A DNA stretch of 64,000 nucleotides from Sweltsa coloradensis (lineage: Eukaryota > Arthropoda > Insecta > Plecoptera > Chloroperlidae): contig JAMZAV010000107.1 of assembly GCA_024449915.1 (NCBI GenBank), forward strand, positions 310,001-374,000, read 5' to 3'. The translations under genes and the position numbers were made by a program. This document shows, piece after piece, positions 1 to 10,761 of the stretch (position 1 is the first letter of the stretch; each line of letters starts with the position of its first letter). The notes under the pieces were generated by a model. The model worked only from the letters and a program-made list of their open reading frames with translations. It was not told the origin of the DNA and made no database searches.

Positions 1-1159
1 TTTCTAGGATATAAGAAACTGAAATACGAATATCAGCCTAACAGCTTAAACGTGGCAGCCTTAAATGCTTGTTTCATTTGCCTTGTACACGCCTGTACAT
101 GAGGTAGACATAGCTCTTTTTAATACACTGAATTAAAAGGAGACTCGGTCTGACTATCACCTAGACGTAGTAAGTAATAAATTCTGTAGCTCCGATCTCT
201 TTATTTTTTATTTTATTTTATTTAAATTCGTGTCAACAGCTCGGTCATTTGGGTCCACTTTAATTTTAGGGATGTGGGGGGGGGGGGGGGGCTCACAGAT
301 TCAGCCACAGGCGGGCAGAGATGGTATAGGGAGGGAGGGAGGGTGATAATTTATTTCCTGTTGACAATTTACACATAAACTTACATTATCTCAAAACATA
401 ACATTTCCTTTCCAAAGTGTTTATCGCATGCCCCTTGACACCTACCGACACTCTCAGACAGCTCGCAATTTGTTGAGTGAAACCGATACCAAAGTAACAC
501 ACTGCAACATGACAATGCTTTACCGGCGCAATCCGTGGCGGCACTTCTTTAATGTGACAACAAGGCCTGCCACTTTGTAAGCTTATACACTTTCAGAGCT
601 CGAAGCCGCTAGGGCTTATACTTTCTGGGGCAAGCTTGGGAACCCCCTTCATGCTCCTACACATTGTATTTCGGTTCTTACCCGGCACTTGTACCAGCTA
701 ATAGCTTTATGCTAAATCGTAGGCCTACACATCGACTCCAATACTTGTTTTGGTTGGCACGATTTCGTTTGAAAACCAATTCACTGCAAACCACCAACGA
801 AATTATTTTCACGCACCAGTGTTATGAGACTCCCACATACAGTGGCGAAACTAGGAATCATTTCGTGGAGGTCGGGGTCTGGAGCTGGAGCAGAGCCCCT
901 CAGCCCCAGCCGCCGGAGATCTCTCACTTTCGCAGAAACTACTTGCAATATGAACATACAACAAAAAATTCTAGGTATGAACGGGAAGGGGCTCTTTTGT
1001 AAAATTTCAACTTACTGCGGTAAGGACAAACGAAGCATTACAGGCAAATCATGTTCATCTTACTAAGGTGACTGTTGAATTGTAGAAGTGTATTTTGTCC
1101 TCACTCCCCCCCCCCCCCCCCCACCACCACCATCACAAACTACTGTGTGTGATCTTTAA
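1..1159. other. Non-coding stretch with homopolymer tracts
   Basis: No gene recognised. It holds a run of 16 G at 276-291, a GGGA-rich run near 330-343 and a run of 17 C at 1106-1122 followed by CCA repeats. A 112-codon ORF at 664-1002 translates to nothing I recognise and overlaps another frame of similar quality, so I do not call it a gene. Confidence 0.6.
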
Positions 1160-1911
1160 ACTAGGAAAACGCTTAAGTCCCGCCGCGTTGTTGGATGAGC
1201 GTAATTGGTGCATTGAGCTGCCATGTGTTACGCGGATTTTCTGTTGTTCTGTGAAAAAATCATTACTTAGTCGAAGATTTTTTTTAAATTAAATTAAATT
1301 AAATAAAAAATAAACTTAATTTTTTAATTAATCGTAATTTTTAAAAAAGAAAAAAATCGTAAAATTGCAATTTTCATAAGAAATAATTATTCGATTGCGC
1401 TCATATTCAACACGAATATATTAATTCATGAAATTAAGGTTCTGTGAAAAAATCATTACAATAGGATAAAGCATGTAGGTGTTATAAGTCAAAGAATTGT
1501 TTTAAAAAAGAAAAAAAACGTAAAATTTCGATTTTCATGAGAAATAATTTTTCGATTACGCTCAAATTTCACACGAATATCTTTATTCATAAAATTAAGA
1601 TTCTGTGAAAATATCATTTCAATCGGGTAAAGCATGTAGGTGTTATAAGTCGAAGAAATTTTTTTAAATCGAAAAAATTTGTAAAATTGCGTTTTTTATG
1701 AGAAAAAAATTCCCGATTGCGCTCAAAAACGTGGCAGTTCTAAGTTCAGAGATTTCGAAGGCCTCCATAAAATGTCATCGCAATTGGAGTATCGGTTTAG
1801 TCGGAATCGTGTTAACAGACACACAAAAATACAAAAAAAAGAAAGAAAAAAAAACATTCCGGATTTTTTTCTCCAGTGTAATGAAATGGAATCTTCGCTT
1901 CGCTCATCCAA
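1160..1911 (+). mobile_element. ACTAGG-family repeat, copy 1
   Basis: This unclassified interspersed element opens with ACTAGGAAAACGCTTAAGTC and GTTGTTGGATGAGC and closes with CTTCGCTTCGCTCATCCAA, so its inner ends are weakly inverted (GGATGAGC / GCTCATCC). The interior is AT-rich and carries a direct repeat of about 161 bp: the CGTAAAATT landmark falls at 1358, 1519 and 1680, each followed by a segment ending in AAGCATGTAGGTGTTATAAG. A conserved tail follows (AACGTGGCAG, AGATTTCGAAGGCC, then an A-rich tract). The same order is seen at 33949-34756 on the plus strand and, inverted, at 34826-35555. There is no coding capacity, so it is non-autonomous or a remnant. I see no clear target duplication and do not assign a superfamily. 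Confidence 0.75.
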
Positions 1912-1951
1912 ATTTGAGCCTCGATATACTATCGGGGGCGGGGGCGTTTAA

Positions 1952-2307
1952 GGCTGAGTGTCCCTCGTTCACGGCCAAAACACGCGCCCTGGTACATATT
2001 ATTTGTTTCTGGTTATTTATCAATTTGTTACACACGTTTAAAACCCAGAGAATTTTTTGCTCTTTCTCCCGAACACTAGTTTTTGCGGACGCGTTTTGTT
2101 TCATAAAGAACAAAGTTTTTGCACTTTAAAAACAAAATTATATGTTGTACGCAAAAACTACAGTGTTCGCGAGAAAGAGCAAAAATTCTCGAGGTAATGA
2201 CATATCTTAAACGTGTGTAACAATTGATTAATGACGAGAAACAAATAATATAGGCCTAGGCCCTACACAGTGGCGTGTGTTTTGGCCGTGTTCGGGCGAC
2301 ACTCAGA
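1952..2307. repeat. Palindrome (fold-back) next to ACTAGG copy 1
   Basis: The arms are about 1952-2087 and 2151-2307. The left arm contains GGCTGAGTGTCC, CACGGCCAAAACACGCG, ACACACGTTTAAA, TTTGCTCTTTCTC and TAGTTTTTGC, and the right arm reads the complement of each in reverse order. The arms differ by substitutions and small indels, so it is an aged fold-back element. The central 60 bp are AT-rich. It starts about 40 bp after the tail of the preceding ACTAGG element. Confidence 0.8.
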
Positions 2308-4024
2308 CTACACTGCGCATTAATACGCCTGCGTTTAAAATGCATTAAACATAGATTATTACAATAATCCTCGCAATCATCATTGCTTTCGTGCTCAAGC
2401 CTACATGGATAATAATAAAGGTCTTCTCACTGCAGAGCATTTTGTATCAAAACATACCGCTACTGGTTCCATTTCATATTCATGGAAGCCCAACCCTCAA
2501 GATCTGATTCCTAATGAAGGCACTTTCGTCCACTATAACGACACATTTTGCCAGGCTAATTTTAATTACCGTCCCTACGTTAGTTAGTACATTAATTAAT
2601 ATCGAAACAACGCCAACTGATTCCGTTGGCGCACTGGGACAATAATATTGGGCAGAGGAATAGCTGATTAAGGTTTCATGTAGCTCAACGCTTCAGTATA
2701 GTTGCTATCTATATATGCATTTATAACAAGGTTTCCGCTGCGTGTTCCGTTCGGGAGCTTAGTTTAGGAGTTGGGACATGTAAACATGGAACTATATTTA
2801 GCTTACGAATTAGAACTAGATTGAACTAAACGAAGCTTACCCTGCTTTGTGTTAGAGGATTATTGTTCACAATGGATGTTACGTTGTGCCGTCCGCTCTC
2901 TATACTCGAGCGTAGAGAAATGTAACTGGGGTGCTCTTCCATATGATGCCACTCTTTTTACTTTTTATTTCGGCATCTTTTCAATAACTGTGATATTTTC
3001 GTCTGTTTTCGTTCCGGTTTGCAATCCCATTCTGCCTAAGTGTTGCCGCTGGTTCGTTGATCACCACTTTATACACTGCTTTCCGCTCTTTGATTTGATA
3101 GTCTACAATGAATTATTACGTTTTAATTACATTATTTTACTACTTGGCGGTTAAATAATTCAAGAAGATCACACCCTCGAATTACATGGCTGAAATGGTT
3201 CATGATAAGCCCATTATACGCCAGTAAACCATAACTACACTGTTACGCGATAGTACCTCCAGATCGCTCAGTCATGTAGCTTGTCGACAGAGTTACAGAG
3301 CATGTAAACCGAGTAAACATGAAGCTCATTGCTATGCATGCATGGGATTTGATTCCAGTAGCATTTCTTTGCGGTGTGCGCTCTTGCTCTAGGAATAATG
3401 GCTATAATAGCAGTGGCCGAAAACGTTTTATTAGATGGGCGACCGAAGTGCGGCAATCCGATTCAGGACTCTGGAGGTTTCGAAATCGATTCATGCCATC
3501 TGCAATCTGCAATCCTGACTGAAAATGTTGTAACCAAGATAAGTCTTCGGAAAAATCATCTGGTCAATCTCTTCACAATCATCCCTAGTCCTATAGTACC
3601 CTATTATCTGGTTATCGGGTAAAAAGTGATTTATAGCCTAGCGCGAATAATCTTTGCCGTTGAAGCGCCCTAAAACTACTAATATTTATAACCTAGGCCT
3701 ACAGCGGGAACCCCTTCAATCAAGTCTTGTCTGTGTCCCAACCCCGATTCAATAGGGAAGGCTCAACAGTTTTAGATCGCCATAGTTTATAAAACAATCC
3801 AAAGTAGGCCTAAATACTTTCTATTCCACAGAGGTACAAAGTCAAACAAATTTTATTCCAAAAGTGCTTCTAGACTTAGTAAGATAATCATCAAAAATGC
3901 CGTTTTTTTTCAATGAACACACTGTAATTAGTTGTAGGATGACGTATTGCCTGTTTTTCCCGCTATTATTACGCTAAAACTTCAACTCTCTTTTATGACT
4001 GAAAATTAATATATTTTTAATAAT
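2308..4024. other. Unassigned stretch
   Basis: No gene or repeat family recognised. ORFs at 2405-2587 (60 codons), 2849-3154 (101 codons) and 3374-3622 (82 codons, with a hydrophobic start) have no recognisable domain and no supporting splice or promoter evidence. Three TAGGCCTA octamers lie nearby (2251, 3694, 3805). Confidence 0.5.
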
Positions 4025-4735
4025 ACTAGGAAACGCTCAGTTGGACGCGTTGATAAGCGAGCACGTGCTAGCTAGACCCACCCCACATTGCAATTTTTTT
4101 TAAATTTTTAAAATTTGCGACGTTCACTGTCAACGGGGCCATTTTTCCAATAGTATTTATTGTTGGCAAGGTATGCCTATTTGGGTAAACCTTTACTTTG
4201 CCATCTAGAGGACCTTGACATCATTTCTTTGGGAAAACTATTTGAACTATTTGGTAACAAATAATACACTGCTTCCTCGATAGTATTTTGATTACTTCTA
4301 GGTGGCAGTGCATAGTGCGAACCTCGTGCGACTTTTCGTTGCCATGGTAACGTTACTTTTGTTATAATGTAATTTCCATCTACACTACTTATCGGATCAA
4401 AATAAAATTAACATATTCGTGACCGGACGGACATTCTAAATGATTTGGCCACATCAGATTTTGTCGCAGTTTAGTTAAAAAAAAAAACTTTCGATTAACT
4501 TTAATGTAACTTTTTAACTTTTTGAACGATTTTGCCACAAAACTAATGGCATTCAATCGGGAACGAAGCTTGCGGATGGTCAAAATTTCAACTCGATCCG
4601 AGCACGTTCGAACAGAGGTTCGAACGTTATGGCGAGACATACAAACAAAAAAACAAAAAACAAAAAAACAAAACAAAAACCAGTGACTATTTTTTCCGGC
4701 AGAGTCAAATGGAAACGCTCGCTTCGCTCGCTTAA
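4025..4735 (+). mobile_element. Diverged ACTAGG-family repeat
   Basis: It opens with ACTAGGAAACGCTCAG and GCGTTGATAAGCGAGC and closes with ATGGAAACGCTCGCTTCGCTCG. Before the end it has an A-rich tract (about 4640-4678) and TTTTTTCCGGCAGAGT, matching the order A-tract, TTTTTTC(T)CCAG, ATGGAA, CTTCGCTTCGCTC of copies 1 and 4. The interior is largely different. The relationship rests on the shared ends and tail, so this is a diverged subfamily at best. Confidence 0.5.
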
Positions 4736-5363
4736 GGCTATTCCACCGCGTTTTTCTATTTTCCAAAATATGCTACTAAGTCAAAATATAGTGAATGGCT
4801 TTGAAACATGGCTATTTTAGAAAATCAAAAATATTTTTTCCAAATTTTTCTGATCCGGTACACGGCCAATATAGCCACCTCAAAATAATTTCAAACTTCA
4901 ATTCGCCAGGGCACACCATTCAACGTAGGGTGTTGTGCTTTTGTGACATTAATTTTCAACTGTTTTTTTTGGACTGACTGTGAGAAAACAGATTTATTTT
5001 AACAATTGTCTTTCCTGCGAATTTTTTCGTTTGGCGGTACAAATCGGTAAAAAAATACCGCAAAATGAAAAAATTCGCGGGAAAGACAATTGTTAAAATA
5101 AATCTGTTTTCTCTCCGTCAGTCCATAGAAAAACAGTTAAAATTAATGTCACAAAAGCACAACACCGTACGTTGAATGGTGTGCCCTGGCGAATTGAAGT
5201 TTGAAATTATTTGAGGTGGCTATATTGGCCGTGTACCGGATCAGAAAAAATTGGAAAAAATATTTTTGAATTTCTAAAATAGCCATGTTTCAAAGCCATT
5301 CACTATATTTTAACTCAGTAGCATATCTTGGAAAACAGAAAAAACGCGGTGGAATACCCTTAA
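4732..5363. repeat. Long palindrome, 308-bp arms
   Basis: The arms are 4732-5039 and 5056-5363, separated by about 16 bp. From outside to inside they share TTCCACCGCG, CATGGCTATTTTAGAAA, GATCCGGTACACGGCCAATA, GGGCACACCATTCAACGTA, TTGTGACATTAATTTT and AACAATTGTCTTTCC, with few mismatches, so this is a fairly young fold-back. It abuts the end of the repeat at 4025-4735 without a gap. A transcript across it would form a near-perfect hairpin of about 300 bp. There is no ORF of note. Confidence 0.9.
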
Positions 5364-5699
5364 ACATTTTTTAATAATGGCTACCCCAACCTCTTGACCT
5401 GATCGCGAGAGGCGCCAAACACTTTCAGTTCATCGTTGTTGACGTCCTCAAAATGCGTTCGCGACATTTAGTTACATTCATTTTAGTCTTATCTTTTAAC
5501 ATAGGTCCTACAAGTACCGTTGGCCTAAACATACTCATCAGACCGCAACGAGATTTACGTAGGCCTGTAACTGTCCAGGTGTCAAGTACCCCTAAATAAT
5601 CTGATCTGAATTCTGATGGTAAACGTTACAAAGTTACCTAGGATAAATAATAATCACCGTCTTTAGAGACTGCAATTTACATTCATAATGTAAATCATT
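5364..5699. other. Unassigned stretch
   Basis: I see no gene or repeat here. Confidence 0.5.
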
Positions 5700-6130
5700 T
5701 GAATGGGCACCTATAATAGACCAGACCAGTCGAGAGAAGTAAATCCGTGCGTTTTTGTGAGGGGAACACATAAAATTTAACCTGGGAGCCATTTATCTAA
5801 TTCTGGCATTTGGCCGCCATCTTGAAAAATGTCCGCCACACAGTGTTTGACAAGTGTTTGTTTGAGTATAAATCCAAAATGGCTGGAGATACAGAACAAA
5901 ATAAAATAGCGAAAATATTCACCATACAATTACCTCGCAATTACCTACAAAAAATAGTGTCAACTATAATTTTGATATAGGGGCTATGGTGACGTCACAA
6001 AAAAGTCATTTTGAAAAAAAAACATTGTTTTTAGAAGAAAAAATGCATTTTTTTTAAATTGGCAGCCAGCCATATTGGATTTTAAAATTTGTTTATTTCC
6101 AAATTGATATCTTTAGTCTGTATGATGTGC
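5700..6130. mobile_element. Remnant related to the 14.2-15.6 kb palindrome
   Basis: It shares, in the same order, landmarks with one arm of the 14.2-kb palindrome: a GGCCGCCAT...TTGAAAAATG block, an AAAATATTC(A/C)CCAT block, ACCTACAAAA...GTGTC, GGGGCTATGGTGACGTCACAAA (GGGGCAACGGTTACGTCACAAA at 14.48 kb) and a CAGCCATATTGGATTTTA block. It is diverged and single-armed. Confidence 0.5.
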
Positions 6131-7471
6131 GCGATACGTGCCATATGCCCGGTGATGCCCATTGGGCTATAGCCCAAGAGTAGCTAGACTCATTTTTGTT
6201 TTAATTTGTTCTGTGCATGAGCCATCTGTGCGTGATATTCTCCGTGCCTGCCTCATGTCGTGACCCGACGGCCCCAACAAACGTGTGGGTCACATGGTCT
6301 CGACTGGACCTAAACGGAGCGAATGCCTAGGAATTGATTCAATTTCTGAAAGGTCAACTGGTAGTTAGTGGAGCTTTCCTTCAATTAGAGCCGGAGCTCT
6401 TGAAGATGTTGTGTGCCTGGCCGCGTGAGGTGTGAGAGTGCCGACGTTGACTGTACACGCAGTCATTAGGCAATGTATTATGCGTCGTGTTTTTGTGAAA
6501 AGCTTGGTGGTGGGCAGTAGAGCGTTGCCTTCAAGGAGGGAAGTTACTTACCCATGGCACTGAGATGCAGACAGATGTCCCCTCTAAGCCAAGCATGACC
6601 TGCTCCCACTCGAGGTTAAGTGGCTTTCCGCATCATGCATGTGAAAGAAGCTAACTACAAATATAACATCATGACCAACGTTCTTGAGATTTTTTATTTA
6701 TTGTTAATAATATAGTCTTGCACTCGGATTTGGGATGAAGTAAGTACTACATATAGAGTTGAACATTTGGTCTAGATGAACACGGCCATATTATAGACTT
6801 GTGCACGAGAGCACGTAGATGCGAGATGTGGTTGTTGTGATTGTTGCCAGTGTGAAAATCAGGCTAACCACAACACGTTTTCTTGGGAAGAATAAGTGTA
6901 GTTGGCCCGTGTGTAGTCAGCCATGGCGAAATTGAAGCGATTCACAACAGCACTGGCTTCCGGACTGTAATGCGAAGCCTAAAAGTAGCAGGAACTTTCG
7001 ATATATTCCACCGGAGCGTCTTTCAATTTCACGTTACACTTGCTTCCTTGGTTCCGGAATGGTTGTTCAGTGGATTTGTAATGGATTTTCATTTATTTGG
7101 AGCTGTTTTAATTAAAAATATTTGTGTTTGCCTCGCTTTCCCCTGTGATCCGGTTCGTTGTAAATTAAGCCATGGGTAATGTTCGGCGGTCGAGTGAGTG
7201 TGTATATTTAACAATGTTTCAAAACAATTGTTCGAATCTGGTTTCAAATCAATTATATATTGGTCACGAGCTCCCTTCTGATTGTCTGGAATATTGTCAG
7301 GCCCAATTAATTTATTTTAGTTCCCTTCCCAATCAGGTTTACATCATTTGTTATCGGCATCCCTGTTTGTTCACGATGCCCGTAATGGAATCACCGGCAT
7401 GCATTCTGGAACGTGCGTAGGATTTAATTTCGCCTCCTTTGCGGCGGAGCTGAGGAAACCCTCGGGTTCAC
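6131..7471. other. Unassigned stretch
   Basis: No gene or repeat recognised. ORFs at 6883-7179 and 7172-7420 have no recognisable product. Confidence 0.5.
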
Positions 7472-7505
7472 CAAGATGGCGGATCGAACTGAACTGAGGA
7501 GCTAA
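7472..7505 (+). promoter_or_regulatory. YY1-like site overlapping a 9-codon ORF
   Basis: CAAGATGGCGG at 7472-7482 matches the YY1 core (AANATGGCGGC minus the final C), a site that in animals often lies just downstream of transcription starts and includes the ATG. The ATG at 7476 opens MADRTELRS and stops at 7505. The neighbourhood is locally GC-rich. No exon downstream could be confirmed, so this is only a candidate promoter or 5' leader. Confidence 0.25.
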
Positions 7506-10127
7506 CTGACCGACAGACAATATCTCTTGATTTGCGGTTTGATCAGAACCGTGAGTGGTCTTCCCTGCTCACCATCTTGTCCAATCCGAAGTGCAACGCG
7601 TCGAGTGGACTGTTATGTATGTTTTGTGTTCTGTGGACAGGGTGAAATCCTGTCTTTTGCACAAAAATATCATAATTGTGATATTTGGTTTGTTATACAG
7701 ATTACAGTTAGATACCACATTTGTGTGCCCCAAAACCACAATTACTAGCCCTTACTATTATCACTATCAGGACATCCCCTTTCATACGAGTGGATTTCAG
7801 GGCAATGCGCTGATTTTTTTGGCCTCTCCAACCCGTTCGTTGACTGCAAAAAAATAATAGTTGAAGATGCTATGACGTGATCGAATTCGATCATTTACCT
7901 GCCTCACACTCGCACCCACGTAACCCCAATCGTCTCACTGGTCTCGTTGTGCGAACAGGAGAGGAGTCGGTCAGTCTGTCTTTCTCTAGATCTAGAACAC
8001 AATTCGGGCAATGTTACCTGAAACCCACGCCGAGAACAATAAAATATACGCGATAGTAATGCGTGGGTAGTTTAATTTACGTAAAACGTTCTTGTAAAGG
8101 TGTGTCCAGCGTCCAATGCAGTGGAATAAAAGCTTTAACAAATCGAAAGTTTCCTGAGAAGGCAGGGAGGGAGGAGGGAGGAAGGGAGGCTTCTCTGTAC
8201 AAAACACGCTATATTGTATGCCTTCACTATCGTGTTCGTAATTCAATCAACGCGTCGCTACTAGTTCGTCAGAATCATCTACAGGTTGTAGGCCTGAAGT
8301 TGTTTATTGAGCACGCCATCCGAAAACAAAACAGAGTGGGCCTCCGCGTGTAGTAGTTAGTTGTTAATCTGATAGAGTAGATTAACCAGTTTTATACTAT
8401 ATACACGAGGAATTTGTACTTTATTATCTGGGCAGAGGCTCAAGTCAAAGTATTGTGTCGGGTGATTGCCACCCAAGAGACGTTGGTGATCTTTTCATGA
8501 TATACATTTCCCCCAGGAAACTCTAAGGATTCCAGAAGTCTTGCGAGAGAGAAGGGCGTGGAATGGAAATGACCAAAGTCTCAGTTTTTAATTCGTGTAG
8601 ACGAAGACCATAAAGCACACTTAATTATAACCGTTCCGAAGGCAGAAAGCAGGTAGTCTGTTTCAGAGGAGAGTCGATTTGCATGGATTTCCAATGTCGA
8701 GTGGAACCAGTTCCACTCCCTCTTGGCTTCGTACAAGGCTATACGAGTGTGCTCCACATGATGTCTATATGGGATCGTGCTGACTGCACTATCGTATTCA
8801 GAAGTGGACAGACTGCCTATCATAATTGGTTTGGGATTTTTACCTCCTCATGTGTAAATCAAATTTTTGAATATAACTTGAAGCGGATAGTCCCCATTCA
8901 AATAATGTACGTTGTTCTTTGAATCCTCGAAACATTCAGTTTCAACTTTCAACCATGTCGCAATGCAAGTAGCCTACTGTATAGGGTAGGGAATATAGGC
9001 TGCTCTATTAACGAGGATTTCCAACTGCTTGTTGGCCCGGCAGGGCAAGCGGGCGCATAAAGAGTTCTTGAAGTGGGCGTATGGGAGGGGTGGGTGGGTA
9101 TTATGTTAATAGACGCATCTATAATCCCTGCTGGTGTATATACTATACCAGGGACCACATTACCCCTTCCACCCAGCCCCTCTCATTTTGCTTTGTTCTT
9201 TTCCTCTCCACTTAACTTTTCCTGGGCCTTCTCATCTTTTTAAGTTACGCTCGAACTGTATTGGGCACTTACAGCACATTTTTATAAAATTTACTCCCTA
9301 GTGTATTTGTCCTTGTTAATGATGTTGGAAAAAATATGTTAACAATTTATTTAAGTTACCATCAGTAGGCCTGTATGAATAGGCATTAAAGTTTAACTGA
9401 AAACCTAGATTCATTTTAATTAGAACAGGCCTATTTAAAATTATTACGTGCGCATTTACTTATTCATTGTTGAACAACACTCCACGCGGCGGGGTAGAAC
9501 CAATTTTTTATCTCTCCCTTCCGCCTTCTTGTTCAGAGTTGGATGAAGGGGGGGGGGGGATCGGGCACTACCTCTCTGGAATGAAAAATGTATGCAAAAC
9601 GTATCAGATTTACGGGCGCTTATATATACGTAATCGACCACATTTCTAAAGGAGTATTTCATTGCCAAGATTAAGCGAATCGTATTTTAAAATAAAATGC
9701 TTGTATGTAGCCAAACACGATTTCAGTACAATGCGAATTGCATGATTAGCTCAACCACACTCATTTTAGCCATTGATTAGATGTAGTCCTAGAAGTGTTT
9801 TGTTTCATGATGACCCATATCTTTCAGATATATACGGGTGTTGGCGTTGGTTATGTTTGTGGTAGTCAATGATGACGAAAACCAAGTTACAAATTCATCG
9901 AACAAGCTTTTAATTTTGAATGGCGTGTGTTAATCTTGCTATTTCCGCATGCAAATGTTTCAATTCATGTATTTAATGTTTTATTTTATTTATTTTACAC
10001 CGGTAATTATTGTTAAATATAATAGGCCTAATATGGATATTGATATATTTTTGGTTTATTATATAAATAATAAATATATTTATTATTTTAAACAAAATAA
10101 TGGGCTTGGCCACACTTTTAGATCTTA
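7506..10127. other. Unassigned stretch with purine runs
   Basis: No gene recognised. It holds a GGGA/GGA-rich run at about 8159-8190 and a G run at 9548-9559. The rest looks like unique AT-rich DNA. Confidence 0.5.
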
Positions 10128-10761
10128 CCACTTTATGCAGTTGACCCTCTTGTATCTTTCTCGTTTTTGGCTTGGCAATTTTTTTTGCAAGTTTTTGCAT
10201 TTTTCCATATAGGTTCCAAATTTTATGTCACCTTTTTGTAGGACATATAGGGGCCTACATCAACTAGCAAGCTATACATAGGCCTACATAACATAATATT
10301 AAAATTAAGGTTATATCGCTTAGGATGCTTCGCAAAGTAAGTTGTGTTGTAGGTCGTAAGATCATGGAACTGGACTATTGAAAATTTCATGGTAAGATAA
10401 CTATTTTTAGAAATGTGATAACATAATTCGCTTGCCAATCGCCACTTTATGCAGTTGACCCACTTGTATCTTTCTCGTTTTTGGCTTGGCCATTTTTTTG
10501 CAAGTTTTTGCATTTTTCCATATAGGTTCCAAATTTTAAGTCACCTTTTTGTAGGACATATAGGGGCCTCCGCCTACATCAACTAGCAAGCTATACATAG
10601 GCCTACATAACATAATATTAAAATTAAGGTTATATCGCTTAGGATGCTTCGCAAAGTAAGTTGTGTTGTAGGTCGTAAGATCATGGAACTGGACTATTGA
10701 AAATTTCATGGTAAGATAACTATTTTTAGAAATGTGATAACATAATTCGCTTGCCAATCGC
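10128..10761. repeat. Recent tandem duplication, about 314-bp unit
   Basis: Copy 1 is 10128-10441 and copy 2 is 10442-10761. Both open with CCACTTTATGCAGTTGACCC and close with CGCTTGCCAATCGC. Copy 2 differs by a 6-bp insertion (CTCCGC near 10567), one base less in a T run and a few substitutions. Near identity points to a recent event. The minus-strand ORFs at 10223-10513 and 10536-10781 are the same reading of the two copies and are not evidence of a gene pair. Confidence 0.95.

Noticed and set aside
1698..2129. 143-codon ORF
   Set aside because: It spans the tail of an ACTAGG element, an A-rich tract and one arm of a palindrome; repeat-derived.
3374..3622. 82-codon ORF beginning with a hydrophobic, signal-peptide-like stretch
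   Set aside because: The hydrophobic start is weak evidence on its own; the rest is not recognisable and an overlapping frame of similar length exists.
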